5,481 bases of DNA, taken from the NCBI GenBank assembly GCA_021772235.1, contig JAJFMI010000204.1, positions 1 through 5,481 on the forward strand, given 5' to 3'. Position 1 is the stretch's first letter, and each line of letters starts with the position of its first letter. Source of the stretch: Chlamydiota bacterium. Lineage in GTDB: Bacteria; Chlamydiota; Chlamydiia; Chlamydiales; JAJFMI01. The position numbers were made by a program, and so were the translations under genes. This document shows positions 1 to 4,247 of the stretch, one piece after another. The notes below the pieces were generated by a model. The model made no database searches, had not been told where the DNA came from, and saw only the letters and a program-made list of their open reading frames with translations.

Positions 1-27
1 TTGCGAGTTCGAGTCTCGTCTCCCGCG
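1..27 (+). tRNA. 3' end of a tRNA, probably tRNA-Gly (partial, 5' part outside window)
   Basis: The first bases form the T-arm and 3' acceptor strand of a tRNA. The T-stem GCGAG (3-7) pairs with CTCGT (15-19, with a terminal G-U) around the 7-base loop TTCGAGT (8-14). The acceptor 3' strand CTCCCGC occupies 20-26. The run from the T-arm through CTCCCGC closely resembles bacterial tRNA-Gly(GCC), whose acceptor is GCGGGAx/xTCCCGC, so glycine is the best isotype guess. The anticodon lies outside the window, so the isotype is inferred. The base after the acceptor is G and no CCA is encoded, so CCA would be added after transcription. A G discriminator is not the usual one for glycine, which lowers confidence in the isotype but not in the tRNA call. 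Confidence 0.75.
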
Positions 28-42
28 CACTTTTATTTAATT

Positions 43-654
43 ATGATTCACCAACCACCTCCCCCAACGCACGAACAAGCTTACGAGATCATTACAAAAG
101 CTCTCAAGCAAACATCTGATATTTCGATTAATGATCAAGCAACAATTACCTATGAGATTCTGCAGAAAAACAAAAGCTGTGACCCCTATCAACCTTTACG
201 TTTGCGCCAAGGGGAAGAAATTATTGGCTTTGTCAATGTTGTGCAATCGCGAAATGGACCACTTCGCAGTGTAGACCAAGTCGCTGCAAAAATTCAAAAC
301 CTCGTAGAGACTCATAAGATTTTCAAGAAAGATCCAAGTCAATTTATTCCAACGGGTAATGGTTCTCTGATTCAAAGAGTAGATGGAATAAAAGTCGAAA
401 ACCAGATGTTAATAATTGGCAATCATACTGTAGCAACTCCTGCTGCTGCTTTTATTTCTGAAGATGTGATGAAATTTAAAAAGCTCGACGCTGTACGTTT
501 TTCACTAGGTGCTCCAGGAGGAGATCCACCGTTCTATTTCGACCTACGTCAATTAACAGCTGATGGCCAGCTTCAGGTATTGAGAAAAGAACCTGAGCCG
601 CCAAGCTTATTTGAACGAACTTTCTATTCCGTTAAGGTCTTCTTGCAGCTTTAA
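43..654 (+). CDS. hypothetical protein, 203 aa, immediately downstream of the tRNA
   Basis: I do not recognise this protein. The open frame runs back to base 1, but those codons read through the tRNA, so the ATG at 43 is chosen, giving 203 residues. There is no clear Shine-Dalgarno sequence in the 15 bases between tRNA and ATG. The product has no signal peptide or membrane span and looks soluble. It opens with a proline run (PPPP at residues 5-8) followed by a helical stretch (about 10-45). A mixed alpha/beta middle contains GEEIIGFVNVV (57-67). A glycine/proline-rich part (LGAPGGDPPFYFDL, 155-168) sits near the end, with an acidic-proline segment KEPEPP (182-187) before the C-terminus. It may be co-transcribed with the tRNA. 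Its last 48 bases overlap the convergent gene on the other strand. It could be a lineage-restricted family; no function is assigned. Confidence 0.7.
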   Translation: MIHQPPPPTHEQAYEIITKALKQTSDISINDQATITYEILQKNKSCDPYQPLRLRQGEEIIGFVNVVQSRNGPLRSVDQVAAKIQNLVETHKIFKKDPSQFIPTGNGSLIQRVDGIKVENQMLIIGNHTVATPAAAFISEDVMKFKKLDAVRFSLGAPGGDPPFYFDLRQLTADGQLQVLRKEPEPPSLFERTFYSVKVFLQL

Positions 655-930
655 GGCATTTTGCGGCGTGTCTTCTTTGGAAAAAGCGTCATAATCTTGA
701 TCAAATTGCGCTTTCTGTTTCTGTATTTCTTTGCCAAAAAGGGGTGTAAGCTGATCCATAACCTGTTTAGATTCACCCATCGACTCCTTTAGCGTCTCTT
801 GTTTGGCATAAAAACTTTTATCTGTTTTTGAATACGCCTCCAAGGATTCGCGAAATATCCCTATGCTCTGCTGAAAATCCTGCTGATAGGCTTTCATTTC
901 TTCGGGACTTTGACCTTCAATATTACTCAT
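607..930 (-). CDS. small helical hypothetical protein, 107 aa
   Basis: The frame continues upstream to 1101, but that extension would lie antisense inside the barrel gene and encodes an atypical Arg/Lys/Cys-rich sequence. The ATG at 930 is therefore preferred; it is preceded by a modest purine stretch (AAGAAAG) at ribosome-binding distance. The 107-residue product is highly charged and polar (many Glu, Lys, Gln, Ser), has no cysteine and no hydrophobic segment, and looks almost entirely alpha-helical. The stretches at about 8-62 and 65-85 could form helical hairpins or a short coiled coil. I do not recognise a family. Small helical proteins like this can be chaperones, adaptors or secreted effectors, but nothing here decides between them. 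The gene is divergent from the barrel gene (42 bases apart) and ends 48 bases inside the convergent gene at 43-654. Confidence 0.65.
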   Translation of the reverse strand: MSNIEGQSPEEMKAYQQDFQQSIGIFRESLEAYSKTDKSFYAKQETLKESMGESKQVMDQLTPLFGKEIQKQKAQFDQDYDAFSKEDTPQNALKLQEDLNGIESSFK

Positions 931-936
931 TCTTTC

Positions 937-965
937 TTGATAACAAAAGTTTGTTTTTGTAACAT
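937..965 (+). promoter_or_regulatory. candidate sigma-70-type promoter for the barrel gene
   Basis: TTGATA (937-942, five of six bases of the -35 consensus) is followed after 17 bases by TAACAT (960-965, four of six of the -10 consensus). Transcription would begin about 7 bases further on, at or next to the ATG at 973. The mRNA would then have almost no leader, which agrees with the absence of a Shine-Dalgarno sequence there. The match is moderate and the region is AT-rich, so chance is a real alternative. Confidence 0.4.
942..955. promoter_or_regulatory. dyad in the divergent intergenic region, possible operator
   Basis: AACAAA (942-947) and TTTGTT (950-955) form a perfect 6-base inverted repeat around a 2-base centre. 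The dyad lies in the 42-base gap between the divergent genes and inside the spacer of the candidate promoter, where a bound repressor could affect transcription both ways. It is short and AT-rich and has no second copy in the window, so this is a weak call. Confidence 0.2.
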
Positions 966-972
966 CCTCTTC

Positions 973-1989
973 ATGAGAAAAGTACTTTTTTTTACTATTT
1001 GCACACTTTTTCTGTCGGCAGAAGAAGATTACACCCCCCCTTCGCAAGAGGTCATTGAGAGTGAAATCCGTTCTGCTCAAGAGGATTTTGAGATCGCGCA
1101 AAAGATGTTTGTGCCTTGGTATTCAGGTCCTCTTTTAACGGGTAGCGCCTCTAATGTAGATCCCGGGATGATGCTTCTTCAACCCTATTTTTTTACAACG
1201 GTCACTCACGCCTCTTATAACGATGATCGCAATAGCAAAAACATTCCCAATATCTTAAATCTCAATCCCCTTTTCTATTTCGAAACGGGAATTACGAACT
1301 GGCTTGATACTTTTGGGACTTTCTCTGCCGCTTTTAATCGACAAAATGATCAATGGACGGGTTATTCTGAAGACTCAAGCATGGGTTTAGGATTTCAGAT
1401 TCAAAGAGAGACACCCTACATCCCAAAAGTCCGTTTAGCAATTAGCGAAACTTTTCCGACAGGTAAATATGACAACCTTGATCCCTCAAAGGGGGGTATC
1501 GATGCTACTGGTGGCGGCTCCTACAACACAACTTTTTCTCTTAATTTTTCAAAAATCTTTTGGTGGAATAAATTGCATCCCACAGCGATGCGAACAAATT
1601 TGGTTTATACCTTCACCACTCCAACACATGTAGATAATTTCAATGCATACGGTGGTGGTTTTGGTACGGATGGCAAAGTAAAACCGGGAAACTCTTGGGG
1701 AATCGATGTCGGGTATGAGTATAGCATTACGCAGCAATGGGTTTTTGCTTGTGACGCAGTCTATACGTATTTTAATAAGAGTAGTTTTTCGGGGAAAAAA
1801 GGGCGTGACGCTGATGGCATCCCCTTTTCTGTTGGCGGTCCATCGGGTGATCAATTGAGTTTTGCTCCCGCAATCGAATACAATCTCACTCCAGATATGG
1901 GAATGGTAGCTGGTGTCTGGTTTACGGCAACAGGGCGCAATAGCGCAAACTTTATCAGTCTCGTTTACACTTTTTATACCGTTTTCTAG
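973..1989 (+). CDS. outer-membrane beta-barrel protein (MetA-pathway/'transporter'-like family), 338 aa
   Basis: This is probably an outer-membrane channel or porin-like protein; the substrate is unknown. The ATG at 973 is chosen over the upstream in-frame start at 910 because it places a standard signal peptide at the N-terminus: Arg-Lys at 2-3, hydrophobic core 4-14, likely cleavage after Ser-Ala at 15-16. A short acidic helical stretch follows (25-45), then PWYSGPLLTGS (48-58) and QPYFF (70-74). I associate that opening with a family annotated as 'transporter' or phenol-degradation MetA-pathway barrels, common in amoeba-associated bacteria such as Legionella. The remainder is alternating aromatic/polar strands with Gly/Asn/Asp-rich turns (for example 225-240 and 273-295). 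It ends in a strand with terminal Phe (SLVYTFYTVF), the usual barrel-assembly signal. There is one cysteine in the mature part (260). No Shine-Dalgarno is seen. The YitT-family gene begins 12 bases after its stop, so the two are probably one transcript. Confidence 0.8.
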   Translation: MRKVLFFTICTLFLSAEEDYTPPSQEVIESEIRSAQEDFEIAQKMFVPWYSGPLLTGSASNVDPGMMLLQPYFFTTVTHASYNDDRNSKNIPNILNLNPLFYFETGITNWLDTFGTFSAAFNRQNDQWTGYSEDSSMGLGFQIQRETPYIPKVRLAISETFPTGKYDNLDPSKGGIDATGGGSYNTTFSLNFSKIFWWNKLHPTAMRTNLVYTFTTPTHVDNFNAYGGGFGTDGKVKPGNSWGIDVGYEYSITQQWVFACDAVYTYFNKSSFSGKKGRDADGIPFSVGGPSGDQLSFAPAIEYNLTPDMGMVAGVWFTATGRNSANFISLVYTFYTVF

Positions 1990-2001
1990 TACACTAAGCT
2001 C

Positions 2002-2895
2002 ATGGTTGGACATACTGTAGCAAAAACGCCTAAACAAAAAGTAATTACCTATTTGTGGATGGCTATCGGTGCCTTTTTGGCAGCTCTCTCTATTCGTACT
2101 TTTCTTGTTCCTAACTATCTAATTGATGGTGGCATTATTGGGGTTGCGCTGATTTTCGGGCGACTTTTTGGCGACAACTTGATCTCCCCTCTTTTAATTG
2201 TTCTCAATGCCCCCTTTCTCTATCTCGCATATAAATTTATTCGCAAAACATTTGTCATTCAGTTTCTCATTGCAGTACTCCTTTTCGCTCTCTTTTTGAG
2301 TTTTATCGAAATACTCCTACCTCCTTTTATTGGCGATCCCCTGGAAGTGATTTTCTTTGGTGGTGTAATTTTAGGCATGGGTGTGGGATTGATTATTCGT
2401 CATGGCGGCTGCCTCGATGGCACGGAAATCATGGCGATTATCATCAACCGCAAAAAGGGCTTTACTGTTGGGCAAGTAGTGCTCTTCATTAACATCTTTG
2501 TATTTGCCGCATACGGTCTGATTTTTAAGGATTGGCATATTGCTCTACGCTCGCTTATGACCTACGTCGTCGCCTTTAAAACGATGGATATGGTCATTGT
2601 CGGCCTTGATGAAGTGAAGTCTGTGATGATCATCTCTTCCCTTCCTGAGAAGATTAAGAAAGTGATTATGGAAGAACTTAAGCTGGGTTTAACTGTTATG
2701 CATGGCAAAGGCGGCTATTCAGGTGATGATCGCCAAATTTTATATGTAATTGTAGAGAGATTGGATCTATCTGATTTAAAAGAGATTGTTTTACGTGAGG
2801 ATCCTTCGGCCTTTATGGCAATCCAAAACTTACACGAAGCTGTCTATGGAAGGGCTCCAGGCAAAAAGAAAAAGAAAGCCTGGAAGTTGGGATAG
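2002..2895 (+). CDS. YitT family membrane protein (DUF161 plus C-terminal DUF2179 domain), 297 aa
   Basis: This is an inner-membrane protein of the YitT family, whose substrate or biochemical role is not established. The length (297) is typical. The N-terminal membrane domain spans about 14-200, with hydrophobic segments near 15-36, 42-57, 61-80, 84-107, 115-133 and 157-175. It carries the family pattern FLVPNYLIDGGIIG (34-47) and the glycine-rich GGCLDGTEIMA (135-145). The cytoplasmic C-terminal domain (about 205-283) contains the diagnostic LTVMHGKGGYSGDDRQ (230-245) and ends in NLHEAVYG (276-283). A basic tail with five consecutive lysines (288-292) follows. The start is the first ATG after the barrel gene; the ribosome binding site is weak, consistent with coupling to translation of the upstream gene 12 bases away. 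The stop codon lies inside the left arm of the downstream hairpin. Family assignment is confident; function is open. Confidence 0.93.
   Translation: MVGHTVAKTPKQKVITYLWMAIGAFLAALSIRTFLVPNYLIDGGIIGVALIFGRLFGDNLISPLLIVLNAPFLYLAYKFIRKTFVIQFLIAVLLFALFLSFIEILLPPFIGDPLEVIFFGGVILGMGVGLIIRHGGCLDGTEIMAIIINRKKGFTVGQVVLFINIFVFAAYGLIFKDWHIALRSLMTYVVAFKTMDMVIVGLDEVKSVMIISSLPEKIKKVIMEELKLGLTVMHGKGGYSGDDRQILYVIVERLDLSDLKEIVLREDPSAFMAIQNLHEAVYGRAPGKKKKKAWKLG
2856..2884. repeat. inverted repeat at the 3' end of the YitT-family gene
   Basis: TCCAGGC (2856-2862) and GCCTGGA (2878-2884) form a perfect 7-base stem around a 15-base loop that is almost pure A on the plus strand and T-rich on the minus strand. The loop encodes the poly-lysine tail. 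It lies just beyond the stronger hairpin when read in the minus direction and may contribute to a compound transcription stop for the minus-strand genes. Confidence 0.4.
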
Positions 2896-2914
2896 AGCGC
2901 AAGCGCCCTATCCC
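2889..2914 (-). terminator. strong hairpin between convergent operons, likely terminator
   Basis: The arms GGGATAG (2889-2895) and CTATCCC (2908-2914) extend inward through GCGC (2897-2900) and GCGC (2903-2906). In plus-strand RNA one internal pair (2896/2907) is an A-C mismatch. In minus-strand RNA the same pair is a G-U wobble, making the stem continuous: 11 pairs with a 4-base loop. It starts 10 bases after the stop of the minus-strand 121-aa gene. A U-rich stretch follows in minus-strand RNA, but only after about 11 bases, and no T-run follows on the plus side. A stop site serving mainly the minus strand, possibly both, is the best reading; it is not a textbook intrinsic terminator. Confidence 0.6.
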
Positions 2915-2924
2915 TAATTAAGAT

Positions 2925-3290
2925 CTAGATGAACTTATTGATATTGATATTGCGTTTTGCAAAAACTGTTGCAAGTGCAGCACCAGCGGTAAGATTAAGT
3001 AGTGGCTTCATGTAATCAGCTGTCCACTTTTTAGCTTTGCTAGGAGCATAATTCTCAATAGCTGTTTTAACAAGTGTTAGTCCAGCATAAATTTGTACTG
3101 CTGTTGCAACTTGATTGCAAACAAGATTTTTTCTAGACAATAGGTTAGCTGCTAGAAAAGTTACTACATGAGCTGCTGTATTGCAATCCCAAAGTACTGT
3201 TTTTTCCTCTCCAAGCTCACGATTTGCCAATGCTACCGCTGTAAGAGCTGCTAATCCTTTTGCAGCTATTGGTCCATAATTAGTTACCAT
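2925..3290 (-). CDS. small hydrophobic hypothetical protein, 121 aa
   Basis: I do not recognise this protein. The ATG at 3290 is well supported by AGGAGG six bases upstream. The 121-residue product alternates alanine/leucine-rich hydrophobic stretches with short polar linkers: about 6-22, 39-52, 61-76 and 96-111. The stretches are short (13-17 residues) and small-residue rich, so they could be a membrane-embedded bundle or packed soluble helices. Two cysteines lie at 36 and 58. Linkers are charged (24-31 and 84-89), and the C-terminus is Asn/Ile-rich and basic (KRNININKF, 112-120). There is no cleavable signal peptide. It lies downstream of rfbA on the same strand, but its own promoter straddles the rfbA stop, so it may be expressed separately and strongly. 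In an intracellular bacterium a host-membrane or inclusion-membrane role is conceivable, but this is speculation; its four-segment pattern does not clearly match the two-segment Inc hydrophobic domain. Confidence 0.78.
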   Translation of the reverse strand: MVTNYGPIAAKGLAALTAVALANRELGEEKTVLWDCNTAAHVVTFLAANLLSRKNLVCNQVATAVQIYAGLTLVKTAIENYAPSKAKKWTADYMKPLLNLTAGAALATVFAKRNININKFI

Positions 3291-3296
3291 AATTTC

Positions 3297-3302
3297 CCTC
3301 CT
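3297..3302 (-). promoter_or_regulatory. strong Shine-Dalgarno site of the 121-aa gene
   Basis: AGGAGG on the minus strand, six bases before the ATG at 3290. It is the only textbook ribosome binding site in the window; the other complete genes show weak or no such site. It fixes the start of the 121-aa gene and suggests efficient translation. Confidence 0.85.
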
Positions 3303-3326
3303 AAAGGAATTGTGTTTATGGAGGCG

Positions 3327-3356
3327 ATTGTAAATGATTTATCAAGACTTTGTCAA
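3327..3356 (-). promoter_or_regulatory. near-consensus sigma-70-type promoter of the 121-aa gene
   Basis: On the minus strand, a perfect TTGACA (3356-3351) is followed after 18 bases by TACAAT (3332-3327, five of six bases of the -10 consensus). Transcription should start near 3320, giving a leader of about 30 bases that contains the AGGAGG site. The -35 box lies within the last codons of rfbA (Leu-Thr), so the promoter overlaps the upstream gene's 3' end. No operator-like repeat is visible around it. Confidence 0.7.
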
Positions 3357-4247
3357 CACTTTACCGGGAGCCAAATTTGATAAATAGTGGCCGTAGGAGT
3401 TACTAGAGTAGCGTTCTGCTAGTTGGAGGAGTTGATCTTCATTTATGAAACCCATTTTATATGCTTCTTCTTCAATGCAGCCAATTTGTATTCCTTGGCG
3501 CTCTTGCAATGTCTGCACATAAGCAGATGCTTTATGCAGTGCATCTGCGGTACCAGTATCAAGCCAGGCATATCCCCGATCGATTATAGTTACATTGAGT
3601 TTACTGTTTTGCAGGTAGACGCGATTGACATCGGTAATTTCCAATTCGCCGCGAGATGAAGGCTTGAGGGTTTTAGCAATATTCACAACATTGTGATCGA
3701 AAAAGTAGAGTCCGGTTACCGCATAGCGTGAAGGCGGGTTTTTCGGTTTTTCAATAATCTCTTTTGGCCTGCCATTTTCATCAAAAGCAATGACACCGTA
3801 ACGAGAAGGATCTTGTACTTCATAACCAAAAACCGTTGCTCCAGAGGTCGTTTCAGCAGCTTTTTGCACAAGAGCTTGCAGATGTGGTCCGGTGAAAAGA
3901 TTGTCTCCCAAGATGAGTGCAACAGGATCGCCATTAATAAATTTTTCGCCAATAATAAATGCTTCTGCAATGCCATTTGGCGCAGGTTGCGGGGCATAAG
4001 AGAGTTTTAATCCAAGATGGTTGCCGTCGCCAAAAAGTTCTTCAATACGAGGCAAATCATGAGGTGAAGAGATAATGAGTATTTCGCGTATACCCGCCTG
4101 AATAAGTACGGATAGCGGGTAGTAAATCATCGGCTTGTCGTAAACGGGAAGCAGTTGTTTACTTGTGACAAGTGTTGAAGGATAAAGACGTGTGCCAGAA
4201 CCACCAGCTAGTATTATTCCTTTACACGTGGAGTTCTTCTTCTTCAA
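3342..4247 (-). CDS. rfbA: glucose-1-phosphate thymidylyltransferase (RmlA/RfbA)
   Basis: This cytoplasmic enzyme (EC 2.7.7.24) joins dTTP and glucose-1-phosphate to form dTDP-glucose, the first step toward dTDP-L-rhamnose and related surface sugars. At 301 residues it is full length. The nucleotide-binding signature GIILAGGSGTRLYP spans 10-23, followed by SKQLLPVYDKPMIYYPL (29-45). The metal-binding Asp is in LGDN (113-116), and sugar-binding EKP and AVTGLYFFD lie at 166-168 and 176-184. GELEITDVNRVYL (200-212) and RGYAWLDTGT (224-233) are intact, as is the C-terminal dimer region. The only usable start is TTG at 4247, because an in-frame stop lies five codons upstream and there is no ATG/GTG before the signature. 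This gives a short Lys-rich N-terminal extension and a 26-base overlap with accC, implying coupled translation. The other dTDP-rhamnose genes (rfbB, C, D) are not in the window, so the final sugar is unknown. Confidence 0.95.
   Translation of the reverse strand: MKKKNSTCKGIILAGGSGTRLYPSTLVTSKQLLPVYDKPMIYYPLSVLIQAGIREILIISSPHDLPRIEELFGDGNHLGLKLSYAPQPAPNGIAEAFIIGEKFINGDPVALILGDNLFTGPHLQALVQKAAETTSGATVFGYEVQDPSRYGVIAFDENGRPKEIIEKPKNPPSRYAVTGLYFFDHNVVNIAKTLKPSSRGELEITDVNRVYLQNSKLNVTIIDRGYAWLDTGTADALHKASAYVQTLQERQGIQIGCIEEEAYKMGFINEDQLLQLAERYSSNSYGHYLSNLAPGKVLTKS

Noticed and set aside
1..42. N-terminal extension of the first protein to base 1 (TTG start)
   Set aside because: These codons translate the tRNA T-arm and acceptor; the ATG at 43 is the first start outside the RNA gene.
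931..1101. N-terminal extension of the 107-aa minus-strand protein to 1101
   Set aside because: It would run antisense through the signal peptide of the barrel gene and encodes an atypical Arg/Lys/Cys-rich sequence; ATG at 930 gives a coherent helical protein.
1549..2037. 162-codon minus-strand open frame inside the barrel gene
   Set aside because: It lies antisense to a well-supported gene, has a Cys/Arg-rich improbable composition and no ribosome binding site or family features.
2917..2931. Overlapping short palindromes around AGATCTAGAT
   Set aside because: Short, AT-rich and partly the stop codon of the 121-aa gene; no second copy to suggest an attachment or recombination site.
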